The notes: generated by a model from the letters alone, not told the origin. Counted from the stretch's first letter, positions 34,651 to 46,489 are shown. The stretch: 64,000 nt of DNA from Ceriagrion tenellum (GCA_963169105.1 OY720639.1:93632559-93696558); one strand, 5' to 3'. Made by a program: numbers and translations.

Positions 34651-36001
34651 CCGCACTCTTTGAATATCTCCGTTCCGTTGCTGATACGCTACGGGGTGAC
34701 CGACTTTTATCAGAAATGCATTCCGATTTTCAGAGGACTATTTCCTTTTAAATGCTTTACGTATTTGTGACATAGATTTAATAGTCCAAAACTCTGAATC
34801 ATGCATATTGATAGCGATCAGTTATGCGAAAAACGGTCGGACGAATGAATATATCTCAAAGGCTTCATAATTCTAGGGATGAATAGCGCATATTTTACTC
34901 CTTGTGACATAAATGGTATTCAGGCGAAAGAGAAAATTAATTGGAACTTAAGGAGGACATTTGGACAAAGGAAAAAGTCTATAGCTAATTAAAATCGCTT
35001 ACTAGACGTATTGTGCGCGCCGCGAACAACTCCTGTAAGTTGGCGACGCGCGGGAACGCGGTAAACTTCGAAAGAGTGGGTACACGACAGGGCGGGCAAT
35101 ATAAACACAACACAAGCGTACAGTTGTCTACTGGGAGCAAGAGATTAATCGAGAGAGAGAGAGAGAGAGTTCTTATCACCGATTTTCGTGTCACAACAGA
35201 CATAAACGAGGCATACGAAAATTTCGGCACTGACGGAAAATACAAGTTTAACAAGCCACCTTTGCGCCTTTCCCGTATTTAAGACAGGTTCTAATTTTTG
35301 AAAACTTTCATTAATGTCTACATCACTGCCCGTCTCTTGCATATGTCTATCGTTTTTGTCACTTTCATACTTTGTTACTTACACTTCTTTCTAGCTACTT
35401 GTGATTTGGAATACTTCTCTGGGGAGCTTCTAGTATCATATTCTGATATGACTTTCATGGCCTACCTCTCCTCTCAGTCCATTCAGGATGCTATAGTACG
35501 TACATTAGGTATTTTGGCTCATTATTTCAAAATAACCGAAAAAAAAACAAAAATCCTTTCATACCAGTCTATTACCATATTCACATTCTCTCATGACCTC
35601 CTCTCATTCCTCTCCTTTTTCCTCAAACACCGCCAATGACTTATACTCATAATATTCTGCCTATATTTATACTTACCCTGGAAAAAACTTAGTGTACTCC
35701 CTAAGTATGTAATATGTTTACCCAAAATACCACGTTATATATGAATGTTAACAGTCCATGGCAAGCCATATCTATTCTAAATAAATCAAATATTTGTATA
35801 GAAATAAATGTTTCATTGAAACATAATCGACAGGTTCTGGTTCAACAGCTAAAGATGATTTCCTTCTTTCAAGTTCCTAGAAAAAAATGGAATGAGTGAC
35901 ATGCAGTTAACCAGTAAAATGCCTTTTATTTAAAAATTTTTCTCATTTTGTTACAGGAACGTCTTGGTGCTTTGTTTTTTTCTGTTATGAACCTCTCATA
36001 C
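34651..36001. other. non-coding with GA microsatellite
   Basis: Contains a (GA)n run at about 35150-35170. Open frames up to about 113 codons have no recognisable motif and no homology that I recognise. Confidence 0.5.
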
Positions 36002-36870
36002 TCACTTTAAATTACTGTTAAAAATTAAATACTTAATCCGCATAAATATCCTCTGCTGAACAAAAGCTTTAAAAAATGTCTTGTCTATTTGTGAGTATCT
36101 GCATAAATGCTCAACTATTTTTTGGACAAGCCCCCTACCTTTTGGCAAACCATCCTTTGAAAGCATATTAAATGCACCCTCCAAAACACCGAATTCTGAG
36201 ATGAACTCATCAGATGGCTTCACTAGACCATCATATGATAAATGAATTACCCATGGTAGCAGACAAGGCGTTGCTTGCAGGCTACCAGATATTTCATGTG
36301 TACAAGTTTCAGGATTAGTATGATTACCATGATTTTTTTGGCTATCCATCACCTAAGTAACTAAGGGTGTCAGTAGAGACCTCGGGCACATCACACACTG
36401 AGATTTCAGGTGAGGATGAAGTGAGCAAAGAGTCGCCATTACATTCTATTTCACTTGGAATTTCCAGTAAGGGTGATTCAAAATAACCCCCATCACCTTC
36501 CACCTTCCTGCTCAATTTAGTTTTCTCAAGGGCTTTTGCCAAAATGTACTCTTCATCACACAGAGTTCAGAGTTAGTAAGTTCAACTAAGCCCAGTAGGG
36601 GATCTTTACTTATTTTAACTCCGCTCCCTAGCACAATTCCTGAATCCAAAAGCCAATTTAGAATCAGTTTCAACAGATGTGGAGCATCTGGAAAAAAATA
36701 AATATTCCCTCCAGTCTCAGGGCGAGCAAATGAATTGCATAACACAGTTTTATTGTGAAAGGATAGCCCTAGATCCTTCCATAGACCCTGGTTTCCACTT
36801 CCACAGTCACTCACACAGGCCACAACTACATAGCCAGCATAATACAATTAGCTCAAAACTGAATTTAGCG
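36002..36870 (-). pseudogene. P-superfamily transposase relic
   Basis: Three minus-strand pieces. 36512-36847 has VVVACVSDCGSGNQGLW and NIYFFPDAPHLLKLILNWLL, matching the RNase H-like region of P-element and THAP9 transposases. 36342-36542 is a polar linker in another frame. 36002-36352 has HLSYDGLVKPSDEF and FFKAFVQQRIFMRIKYL, the P-element C-terminal region. Two frame changes separate the pieces. The N-terminal THAP DNA-binding domain is missing, so this is a dead fragment. Confidence 0.8.
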
Positions 36871-37034
36871 ATATTTAAGTAAACATCAAATTGTAGCGAA
36901 CACGCGAATGGCAAGCCTAGCAGAATTATCCAAGACGGGTCGTCAGTGACGTCACCCGCGAGCAGCTGGAGCATGCGCAGTAGTGTGTGAGACAACCTTA
37001 CTCTTTTAATAACAGAGATTATATACACTTTAAT

Positions 37035-37068
37035 AACCTTGGGTTTCGACGAAGCTCGTCATCATCAG
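37035..37068 (-). ncRNA. hammerhead-ribozyme-like motif C
   Basis: Minus strand: CAC, CTGATGA (intact core), stem II GACGA/TCGTC around GCT, GAAA, stem III ACC/GGT, then T. The best-preserved core in the window. Stem I pairing is unclear. Confidence 0.6.
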
Positions 37069-37090
37069 GTGAATGCTCTCTCTTCTGTAC

Positions 37091-37121
37091 GAGCTTCGTC
37101 GAAACCTAGGTCGTCTTGCTG
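37091..37121 (+). ncRNA. partial hammerhead-ribozyme-like motif D
   Basis: CTGTACGA in place of CTGATGA, then the same stem II arms, GAAA, ACC/GGT and GTC cleavage triplet. The downstream AATAAATCTATGTGGA and ATTCCACTAAGTCATGCC match the 3' region of motif A. Confidence 0.4.
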
Positions 37122-37164
37122 TAATAAATCTATGTGGAAAAACTAACTTATACTTATCGTTTAC

Positions 37165-37920
37165 AGTGCTGAGCAAATTCCACTAAGTCATGCCCGAGAC
37201 TACGGAATACCTCTGTTACCATTCCGGACCCACATTTTCGCGATTTCTGATGGAAGTACCTAATTTTGCGAGTGCATGCATAATGTTGACAGGCCTCAGC
37301 GGCTGAGCCTCAGGCCCTCTACTGTTAATTTAAAAAGTCGAGTCCGTTGAGTTTAGGAAGATGTATCTTCAAGTAAAGTATACCGATTTAACGAAATAAA
37401 ATTCATTTGACAGAATGATCATTCCTACGTTCATGAATGCATGTAGAAAGTTTTTCCTATCCTTATCTGAACTTATACGATATTTTATTGGAAAAAAGAC
37501 CCTGTTTTCGGCGCTCAAAATCCCATGTCCCGACTTCATGTTATCGCCATTCTCGCAGTATCGCCATTAATATTTAGGATAGAGATTGGAGAATTTGATG
37601 TAAGTTAGCTCTACATGTTTTGAACGTATCGAAAAAAATTTTTTCATGTTGTGTTTTACACGAGTCTTTATAAAATTTGTAAACCTCAGCTAATTCCGAA
37701 ACTAACAATGCTATAGAGGCTTGAGTTATACCCTTGTAACCTCAATGATGCCAGTATTGCAAATATGTACATAACTCTGTGTAAAATATCCTGGGATTAT
37801 CGGTAACAAATTTTATTTATTATTCTTTTCTTAGTAGTGATATTCATTGTGAAGCTCAGAACGAATTAAAATTTTGACTACCTGCTGGCAGCCCTACCAA
37901 TAACTAAATTGAGATAGATC
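37165..37920. other. non-coding, nothing recognised
   Basis: AT-rich, no frames of note and no paired repeats. Confidence 0.5.
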
Positions 37921-39010
37921 CGTTTATAAAACAATAATTCGTGGAATATCTCTATGAGCAATGCACGCTATCAAGAGCGCGGGGAAAGAACCATTGCATT
38001 TGTATTCATCCTGAAAAAAAATTAGGCTCGCAAAATACATCAGCTTATACGATATACAGTACTTGCCATCACTAGGGCGTGTGAGTAATTTCACATCAGG
38101 CATGCAGCACTTATCCCAGCACAAATCTGAACCCCGCACCTTCCCCCGGCCGTTAGGCGCGGGCCAAAAGCAGTCAGGATAGCAATGCGCGGTCTGACCA
38201 GGAGCCATGCGTGGACAAACATGCTGTCATGCAGTACATTACTCAAGATACGACTACTGGTTTTAATTTCTGCGACAGATAAATTCGAAAAGTTAAAAAT
38301 AAATTGAAAAAGACATAAATAAAATCCGACGGATTTCTCTGTACTCTTCATCGCTCTGCAAATAGTCGAAGATTACGCTCTATTACTCCACCGATATCGT
38401 TAATATACAGAGGGACTGGAAGTGAACCTATGACACTCCCCTGTGGGACACCCGAAGCTCCCATAGAGGGCGCCGGCTAAAACTACCCTCTGTACGCGAT
38501 CGGTTAGGAATTCTTTGACCCTGGAAATGACATCGTCGTCTGAACAGTAAGATTGTATAAAACTACTGGTTAGTTTTATTGATGCGACTGATAATTGGTG
38601 ATACAAGGTACTAAATCAAGCAAAAGCTAAAGCATGCCGAAAATTTCATGTGGGGTGAGTAGTTGGTAATTTTGGTAAGATATTTAGCGCAATCAATTAA
38701 CCTACTTCACCTAGTGAGGGTCAAAGTTTCACGGAACTGATCTATGTAAGCTAATATGACGCAGCGGCTGATAAATAATACTACAAGGTACTAAATCATG
38801 CTGGACACTTCAAGCGGGGTTTGTTGTCAATAATAATGGTAAGATAATTAGCACAAGTACAATATCTACACTACCTAGTGAGGGTGGGAGGTTCATAGAA
38901 CTCGATTGCGATAGACCGATCTATCTCAACTATAATGGTTCCTTAATGTACGTGGAGAAAATAACATTCAAAATCTATCAATTCTGCTGTCTATGTCCGT
39001 AACCGTTTGC
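37921..39010 (-). mobile_element. decayed LINE pieces
   Basis: 38400-38606 retains RVKEFLTDRVQRVVLAGALY followed by a degraded GVPQG-like block of the RT domain. 38640-39010 is 3' UTR and tail sequence (ACCTAGTGAGGGT, AACTATAATGGTTCC, GTACGTGGAG). Frames are broken. Confidence 0.6.
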
Positions 39011-40059
39011 CTGTGATTGTTTCTACCATGAACGTTTGGCTCGTGTGTTGCATCATGCGGGCAGATCGCGGGAGAAGGTCCCGTAATTTGCTCCAAAATG
39101 CTATGAGGAAAAGTTGTCGAGAAAGAACTGCTTCTCCGGAAAAATGACCTTTGAGACATGAATCTTGTGATGGCCAGACGATCTGGGAGTAATCAAGGAA
39201 GCGAAAAAAGTTGTAGCTGAACCGGTTTGACAAAGTGAATGAAGAAAGCTCGAGTCACTCGGCGGGAGAGCGTAAAGATTTTCTTTCTGCTCTCAGAAAC
39301 ACTGAAAAATTACGTCCAGGAAAAATCATCTGGAAATGGCCTGAAATGCATGCATGAATTACTACGGCATACTGTGCGACACACCTCCCGGATGTTTATT
39401 CATCACTAGGCATGCACCTGGGAAGTTCAAGGTAATAGATCGAGCATTGAACAGTTAACCAGAAAGAGAACGTATATGGCAATGCATTTAGCTGTCAGTT
39501 CATAGAAACTAAATTAAACTCTCTCTCTAAGAAACAACTCTCTAAAAGTGTTCTGTAAGTCATCAAATGATACATCCGTCACCGACACCATTGAGGTGGC
39601 TTTCAGGGTATGAGGTATGGTTATGTGTATCCGTCACGTTAGAAGAGCCTTGCCAGCGAACGATGCCGCCCATTGCGATTTGTGCTCACGAAAATGAAAA
39701 TTTGTTAAAATCATTAACTCCGAATAAATCTCCAGTTCCTGAAGAAAATCCTGCTCGCCGGTATACAGAATATGTTTTAGAAATAGCTCTCTGAAGTGCG
39801 GAAAATATTTAGTAAATCCATCACCAAGTACGTAGAACCCAGGGACTGGTTAAATCGCTAATGCCACGCTCATATTTAAAACTTTTGGTGACGAACTGCC
39901 ATCAGATTACGGCTCGATATCCTTCTCATCTATATTATGCCAAGTCCATGAACATATATTTATAAGCTCGGTTTTGGGACACCACAATGTGTAGACTTGC
40001 TAATTATAACGCCACACCTAAGAAAGGAAGGACCTCGCAAAACTATGAGATCTTTATGA
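39011..40059. other. non-coding, one LINE tail scrap
   Basis: ATCCGTCACCGACACCATTGAGGTGGC at about 39573-39600 resembles a LINE 3' tail. Nothing else recognised. Confidence 0.45.
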
Positions 40060-41130
40060 CTTCGTTGTTTTAGTCTCGGGTGAAGATGAGGTACCAGTTG
40101 AACCAGTACCAGTTGCTATTTTTATTGAATTTAAAAAGGCATTTCATAAAGTGTCTTGTTGAAAGTTACATGTAAAATATAACTCTTCTGGGTTAGACAT
40201 TGACGTTCTTTCCCGGATCTCAGAATTCTTAAGCAATTGTGTACAAACGGTTGCCATATTCTTATTTTAGTTAGCTACGTCGAATGTATTAAAAGTCACA
40301 TCAGGAGTTTCTCCGGGGAGTGTTTTAGGCTATCGTTTTTCCTTTTATCTATTAAAGATACGTTGGGTTGGGTTGGCTTAAAGCTATAATTACATGCTGA
40401 TAGTGTATCGGAAAATTCGTAGCCGCAATGCTAAGTAAACGCGAACGAAGGACCTCGAGACAATCAGAAGGTGGCGTGGAAGATGGGTGGCAGACAGAAT
40501 CGAATCTGAAAAAACAAGTTTGTCGATGAATTTCTGGAAAAAAATTAAAATGTCCTCATTTTCGCTATTGCATACAGCGAGGCGATTGTTGAATCTGTAA
40601 AATAACTCGGAGTTAAGCTGACTAATGATCTCTCCTGGGGTGAACATATCCTGGAAATTGCTGGTTGAGTAAATCGTACATTGGATATGTTTAAGTAGTA
40701 ATTGTTAAAACAGATGAATTGTAACAGATCCACCACTACGATAAAGTCAGAGAGCCAGATAATTCTCCCTTATTGGACCCGCTGTGAATACGCTAGCAGT
40801 GTTTGGGATCCTCGTGAGGTAAGCTGAGGTTGAGCGTGTGCTGCGAAGATCAGCGAGATACGTAGAAGGCTCTTCTGATAATCTTGTTAGTGTAACTGCC
40901 TTCTACAGCTACTGAGATGAGAATCGCTTTCTGACTGTCGATTCATATTTCTACTTAATCTTATACGTAAGTTCCAAACCAATTCATTTTCTAACGACAT
41001 TAATAACTTATCTTTTAGATCATGAGATAAAAAATAAGCAAATTGACAGCCAAACGGACAGGTGTAAATTATAATTTTTTTCCAGAATAATAAAAGACCA
41101 TTACTACTGCCCATAAGACTTTTAACTGGG
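40060..41130 (+). mobile_element. decayed LINE with RT remnants
   Basis: GAATTTAAAAAGGCATTTC encodes EFKKAFHKVS, a relic of the RT motif SKAFDKVSH. Later AACTCGGAGTTAAGCTGAC and CTCCTGGGGTGAACATATCC match the region before WDPYE. The tail domain is barely recognisable. Many stops. Confidence 0.6.
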
Positions 41131-42234
41131 CTTGTATATATGAAGTGTAGCTATTTAGTTGATGTTTTCCGTAATGCTTTTTTCTTAATATGTAACCAAG
41201 TGATAACAGCACTATGCTCATGCTTCCTGTATGATTATTACCTCTCTGGGGATTCTTGTTGTTACAAAATACATTAATGAAAACAACTTCTCTAACACAG
41301 GTGGTATTTCCCTGGTGTGTCGTATGTTGGTAAAGCTTTGAAACCTCCTGACAACAACTATGTGCAGGTATTTGTTACTGTATCAATGGCCGTAGATATG
41401 TTACCTTTGTTAGGGTACAGTCTTTTGTATGTTGCTAATCGCTCACCCCTTAACATCAGTTTGAAGTTTCTTGCGGGACATTATGTTCAGATAGATGCAA
41501 AAGTCGTCCCAGTTCAAGGTTGAGCCCATAGTTCACATAGCGAATTGACTAGGAACAGGGTACACTGCGCGGTGAATTCGGATGCCAGGATGGAGGAGAA
41601 CAAGGGTTATTGCAAAAAATTGTTTTAAGTTTATTCTGTTAGTTTTATCATAATGGTGGATTAAGTCGACTTTTGCGGAACGATTCCAGTTACTAGGAGC
41701 GCCAGGCAACCTGGGTGGCACGCACTATCTCGGTGACGTGTCTCGGAAACTACTCCGCAGAAATGGAATATATTCCTCATGGAGCAAGTCAAATTTTTCG
41801 ATGAAACGTTTGTAATTACAGAAAAGTAACAAAAATACACGAGTGATCCGTTAACGTCAGTAATGACCGGAAAACTGGAAAATATGGCGAAATTTAATAA
41901 TATTAGTTGCGAAGCGGCACGTCTTCTCCTTCTCCAATGGCAATTTAACATATTTTATTTCCTAACCCATTGACACCAAATGGGGGATGTTCTAAAAGAA
42001 ATTCAGGTTTCCGAAAAGTAAAGACCACTCTAGTGTGTTCCGCCACGGCGCCGCCGCCGGTGTTTTTGACGGCGGCGGCGTGGCGGCGGGTCGTAGTGTT
42101 GATTCGGCGGCGGTGGCGTGGCCAAAGTTGTCGGCGACGCGGCGGCATCGGCGCGACGCCCATCTCCAGTTCAGACACGATGGGATTGGCGGCCTGAGGT
42201 CAACGAAGGCAATGAGTAGGTCAAATGAATGAAT
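41131..42234. other. non-coding with CGG-rich stretch
   Basis: 41300-41525 has one 68-codon frame with no known domain. 42045-42150 is rich in CGG/CCG repeats, which create long spurious frames on both strands. Confidence 0.5.
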
Positions 42235-42890
42235 GTGGGTTGGATGTTCCAGTAATGGACAGATGTCGACTTAAAAACAGAATTAGAACGCGTTCAAAGA
42301 AGATCAGCAAGATATGTCAAAGGCCGTTATCATGGTCTTGTTAGTGTTACCGACTTACAACAACTTGGATGGGAATCGCTTAGAGACCGTCGATTGAAAA
42401 TTATACTCGATCTTTTAAATACATTCCAAACCGATTTATATTCCGACGAAGTTAACAATATTTTACAAACTCCAACATACTACGGCAGATCAGATCAAGA
42501 AAATAAAATAAGGGAAATAGATTGTGGAACAGAAAGGTTTAAAATGTCGCTTTTCCCGCGATCGGTAAGAGACCATAGTTGTTGCGTTAATAGGTTAGTT
42601 GACTGGTAGTGTAGCTAATTATTTCATACGCCCCCTAATGCATGTTTCTAAATCTGCCAAGTAGTGCTAACACTACGATTTCCATATTCCCTGTATGACT
42701 TTTGTGTCACGTTTACATAGGTGCATTTGAGATTAATTTAGTCGTTTCTGAAGCATTTTAGTATACCCATATTGTAGTGCATGTAGGTAAAAGATAATTT
42801 CTTTACTATAGCTCATTTTGGGGATGAGTCACCCTCTTCCAAACACCGTTGTTGTGGCTAGCAGGGTAATAAGTAAATGTAGATAAGGCG
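42235..42890 (+). mobile_element. LINE fragment, tail domain and 3' UTR
   Basis: RVQRRSARYVKGRYHGLVSV-like reading, then 42394-42609 with LLNTFQTDLYSDEVNNILQT and YYGRSDQENKIREIDCGTER. The 3' end is GTTGTGGCTAGCAGGGTAAT. A subfamily distinct from A-C. Confidence 0.75.
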
Positions 42891-42911
42891 TTTTTTTCTC
42901 ATAACAAGGAC

Positions 42912-43018
42912 AGTGATATCATTTATTTACAAAAGGAATACTAATGGACCAATGACACTTTCGTGGGGTACACCTAAAGTGACTTTCGCTGAACTAACTT
43001 GTAGGGTAAAAATATGTA
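42912..43018. repeat. 107-bp repeat shared with 44428-44535
   Basis: GGACAGTGATATCATTTATT, ACTAATGGACCAATGACACT and GTGACTTTCGCTGAACTAAC occur in the same order at both places. The sequence preceding it, GTAGATAAGGCGTTT, recurs at 43264. The encoded TLGVPHESVIGPLVFLL-like reading on minus is itself an RT scrap. Confidence 0.7.
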
Positions 43019-43214
43019 GAATGTGAATGGGTGTCTATCATAGGTTTAGTCATATCGAAAGATTGGGATCGAGTCAAAATGAGTGTATAGCAGAGTGAAT
43101 GGTGTGATTTGTAGACCACGGAAGTCATAGATGAACGTGATCGAAGAGACTCTTGAGATAGATGTTAAGAATGAAAACACTTAGTTTTTTTCCACCAATA
43201 TATTTAAAATACAA

Positions 43215-43249
43215 ATCAACCGGTTTCGGCCTTTTCAGGCCATTATCAA
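43215..43249 (-). ncRNA. hammerhead-like motif G, decayed core
   Basis: Minus strand CTTGATAATGGCC, loop TGAAAA, GGCC, GAAA, ACCGGT, T. Stem II GGCC/GGCC and the GAAA box are intact, but CTGATGA has become TTGATAA, so cleavage is unlikely. Confidence 0.4.
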
Positions 43250-43292
43250 GATTACAGATTCTGTAGATAAGGCGTTTATTTCTCATAACAAC

Positions 43293-44428
43293 ATCTACGT
43301 GATACCCTGCGAGCCACCACGAGGGTGTGTGGCAGGGGGTGAAGATCACCAAATATGCACTATTGACGTGCAAGTAGGATATTTAAGGGAGATATGCTAG
43401 ATAATATGTTCACATGGAGCTAGATGGTTAGTATCTACATAATAAGGAAGGGATTATTTGTTGTTATTACATGCATCATGCACTAGAGACTACTCTTAAC
43501 TATATTTCACCTACCTATCCCTTTTGCTACGCTGCCCATTGTTCTCTCTTATAGTACGAGGGAAAAATGACATTTTAAATCTATCGGTACGACAATCTAT
43601 CTCTCTAATCTTGTTAAGATGATCAAACCTAGATTACGCAGGGGTTCTAAATATATATCTAACGTCATCTGTGAACAACTCTGTTTCGAATTTACTTAAA
43701 AGGTTTAACCTATATTTTTACCTGCGTTCTGATAGTAATTCCCATCCTAGTTCTTCTATTAAGCTTGTAACACTTATACAATTATCATAACGGCCTTTAA
43801 CAAACCTAGCAGATCTCCTTTGCACGCGCTCTAATTCTTTAATCATGCCTTCTTCGTACGGATCCCATATACTAGCGGCATATTCTAAATGAGGCCTGAC
43901 AAGTGTAAAATAGCTTCTCTCTCGTACTCTCACATCGCATTTGCCTAGAACCCTTTTTACGAATCCTAATCTACGGTTTGCTACACTAGTTATTTCCCTG
44001 ATGTGTTTCCCCCATGACATGTCTTCAGTGATGATGACGCCTAAGTATTATATTGATTCTACGTTAGATATTTTGTTTTCCTTGATGCAATAATTATTTC
44101 GGGGAAAGCCATTCTTTTTCCAAAAATTCATAATCGCGCATGTCTTCAAATTTAATTCTAGTTGCCATCTATCACACCAATCATCAATCCCATCTAAATC
44201 CTTAGCTAAAAACTATCTGTCCTCTTCATTTCTACTTTCCTTATACACTACTGCATCATCGGCAAGAAGACGGAGCTTGCAATTTTTTACTACTGTATTC
44301 AAGTCGTTTACGTAGAGAAGAAATAAAATTGGGCCTATCACGCTTCCCTGGGGAACACCCGATGTAACTTTTACTTCGCCGGAGCTGACACCATCTAATA
44401 CCACCCTTTGAACGCGTTCATGTAAGAA
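43293..44428 (-). mobile_element. LINE (subfamily A) with RT domain end
   Basis: Longest LINE copy here. Minus 44213-44443 has RVQRVVLDGV, TSGVPQGSVIGPILFLLYVN and the catalytic-site variant LLADDAVVY (Asp-Asp kept). 43718-44020 has SWGKHIREI, RPHLEYAASIWDPYEEGM and RVQRRSARFVKGRYDN. 3' UTR ends at 43293 (CATCTACGTGATACCCTGCG). 5'-truncated, with at least two interruptions between the pieces. Confidence 0.85.
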
Positions 44429-44590
44429 GGACGGTGATATCATTTATTTACAAAAGGAATACTAATGGACCAATGACACTTTCGTGGGGTACACCTAAAG
44501 TGACTTTCGCTGAACTAACTTGTAGGTAAAAATAGATGTAGAATATTCTGCACTCATGAGAGACCATATTTGAAATGTGAAAAATGATTA
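44428..44590. repeat. chimeric repeat junction
   Basis: Starts as the repeat of 42912-43018, then ACTCATGAGAGACCATATTTG matches the interior of the TTAA element at 44925, then an inverted copy of 43170-43262 begins. Confidence 0.55.
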
Positions 44591-44602
44591 CAGATTCTGT
44601 AA

Positions 44603-44636
44603 TCTTGATAATGATCTGAAAAGGCCGAAACCGGTT
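44603..44636 (+). ncRNA. hammerhead-like motif H, decayed
   Basis: Plus-strand copy of motif G with stem II weakened (GATC against GGCC). The flanks ATTACAGATTCTGTAATCTT and AATATATTGGTGG match G in inverted orientation. Confidence 0.35.
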
Positions 44637-44748
44637 GATTTGTAGTTTAAATATATTGGTGGAAAAAAAACTAAGTTCTAAACTGGTTTCATTCTTGACA
44701 TAAATCATAATTTCGACAAAGTGAATTCGCCAACCATTGATTTTACTC

Positions 44749-45356
44749 TTAAGGTAGTTTGAGCGAAATATCATTTTACCTAGAAGACAATGAATTTGGT
44801 CTCATTTAAACGGAAAATATCTTACTCTTCCAAAGAAACCAAACCTTACCGGACTACTTTCCGAGATTATTGACAAAAAATACCAGCCCTTTTGCATGGG
44901 AGACTCTCTCATGAGACTCTGCACTCAGGAGAGACCATATTTGAAATGTGAGGCATTTCTAACACCTAGATCTCGTCAAAAAATTAACAGCTTGTTTTTT
45001 GACGTCACACAAGAGACATGCCGGGAATATGCTAAATTAACAGTTTTAATTTTTTCTCGACTATTTTTCAAAGTAAATCATTCTGTCACCGCAGTGATAT
45101 TTTTTAGAATTGTAAAAAAAAACTTCCGTTTGGAAGGTGTTTTGAACGCACCGCATGAAAAAAATTAGTCAAATCAATGACTTATGTCGATATTTTTATA
45201 TTTTTACCTAGATTGTCAGATACATAAAAGTATATCATTGCACCATTAATAGTGCAATATTTAATTCGTACTTCCTACATCTGCTGAGATTAAAAAGAAT
45301 GATTCGAATATGATGTTCATTATTAATAGGGAACTATCTCGCGCACAGTACCTTAA
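44749..45356. mobile_element. TTAA element family, copy 1 (608 bp)
   Basis: Left TTAAGGTAGTTTGAGCGAAA, right (reverse complement) TTAAGGTACTGTGCGCGAGA. Interior includes CAATGAATTTGGTCTC, CTAGATCTCGTCAAAAAATT and ACATAAAAGTATATCATTGC. Shares its whole length with 59316-59880 in the same orientation. No transposase. TTAA targets occur with piggyBac and Kolobok. Confidence 0.8.
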
Positions 45357-45569
45357 AGAAAAGGGATATTAGGAATCTCAAGCATAGGAGACCATGCATG
45401 AAGTGTCAGAGAAGCGAATGTGGCTTATGAGTATTACGCAAGAGAGAGGAAATAATTTCAAGGACCCGGTTTTCGTGGGCTAACGGCAGTAAATAAGACA
45501 ATTGAATTTTCAATCCTTTAATGTGAATGGCTTTATGGGTATGATGCATGTGTGATGTAATGGGACCCT
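45357..45569. other. LINE-like remnant, unclear
   Basis: The sequence after the TTAA element contains ACCCGGTTTTCGTGGGC and GGGACCCTGACGAGGTAGGA, close to the WDPYE region in other copies. Too decayed to delimit. Confidence 0.35.
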
Positions 45570-46130
45570 GACGAGGTAGGACTAGTTGCAGATTTAGTTC
45601 GAATAGAGCGAGGAGCAGCAAGATTTCTAAAAAAATGTTACCATAGACATAGTAGTGTTACTGAATTGTTGAGGGAATTAGGGTGGGAACCTCCATCCGA
45701 TCGAAGGGAAAAATATAGATTAAATGTTTTACGAAAGTTTGTTACCAACTTTTTTTTCCCGGGCGTTCGACATATTTTGCTAATGCCGAACTATTTGCTA
45801 GAAACGATCACAGACATAATATTAGGAAAATGGACTGCTGATCCGACATATTTAGAATTTCATTTTTTCCACTTACAATGAGGAACCATTACTGTTTCGT
45901 TAGATCAGTTCTATGATACTTTTACCCTCACTGGGTAAAGTAGGTTTTGTACTTGTGCTAAATATGATCTTAACACCATTATTAACAACCAACCCTGCAT
46001 GAAATTTCCGGCATGATTTTGTACCTTGTAGTGTAGCAATATGTCAGTCGCATCCACAATACTTACCAGTAGTTCTGTCTTAAATAGTGTACTGCATGGT
46101 AGTATGTTTGTCTACATAGCACTCTACTGG
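45570..46130 (+). mobile_element. LINE (subfamily A-like) tail and 3' UTR
   Basis: Encodes RGAARFLKKCYHRHSSVTEL and LRELGWEPPSDRREKYRLNV, then KFVTNFFFPGVRHILLMPNY. 3' UTR includes TTTTACCCTCACTGGGTAAA and TACCTTGTAGTG. 5'-truncated, mutated. Confidence 0.75.
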
Positions 46131-46144
46131 TTTCTGGTCTGACC

Positions 46145-46300
46145 GCGCTCTGTTGTCCTAAGTCAGGACAACAGGACTAAATACACTCCTATAATACATG
46201 TCACCATTTCATCTCCAAAAAACTTACACCTTTACACGGCAGGTGACCTAACACTCCCTGCCACACGCCCAAGCGGCGGCTCGCGGGGTATTATGTAGAT
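46145..46300 (+). mobile_element. LINE (subfamily B) 3' UTR fragment
   Basis: AAATACACTCCTATAATACATGTC-like sequence then CCCTGCCACACGCCCAAGCG and GGGGTATTATGTAGATG. The coding part is absent. Confidence 0.7.
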
Positions 46301-46304
46301 GTTC

Positions 46305-46487
46305 TCCTACGTATTACTCTCCTGGTTTCTGGTCTGACTGCGTACCGTTGTCCTGACTGCTTTTGGCCCGCGCCTGGCATTCTGGGCGAACGGGCGCGGT
46401 TCGGATTTCGGCTGGGATGAGGGCTTCATGCCTGGTGTGGAATCACCCCGTGCCACACGCCCTAGTGGTGGCTTTCATGATATTTCG
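46305..46487 (+). mobile_element. LINE 3' UTR fragment
   Basis: TTTCTGGTCTGACTGCGTAC to CCTAGTGGTGGCTTTCATGA and TATTTCGTTGATG. Its end abuts the 3' end of an oppositely oriented LINE at about 46490. Confidence 0.65.
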
Positions 46488-46489
46488 TT

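Larger units (their letters stand above)
36930..37160 (-). repeat. inverted partner of 34515-34650 with two ribozyme-like halves
   Basis: Homologous in inverted orientation to 34515-34650, but longer because it contains a palindromic pair of hammerhead-like motifs (C on minus, D on plus). The pair brackets the P-superfamily relic, but the two may be independent insertions. Confidence 0.7.

Noticed and set aside
41945..42232. Long overlapping frames rich in Arg and Ala
   Set aside because: A CGG/CCG repeat stretch gives open frames on both strands; no domain and no conserved start.
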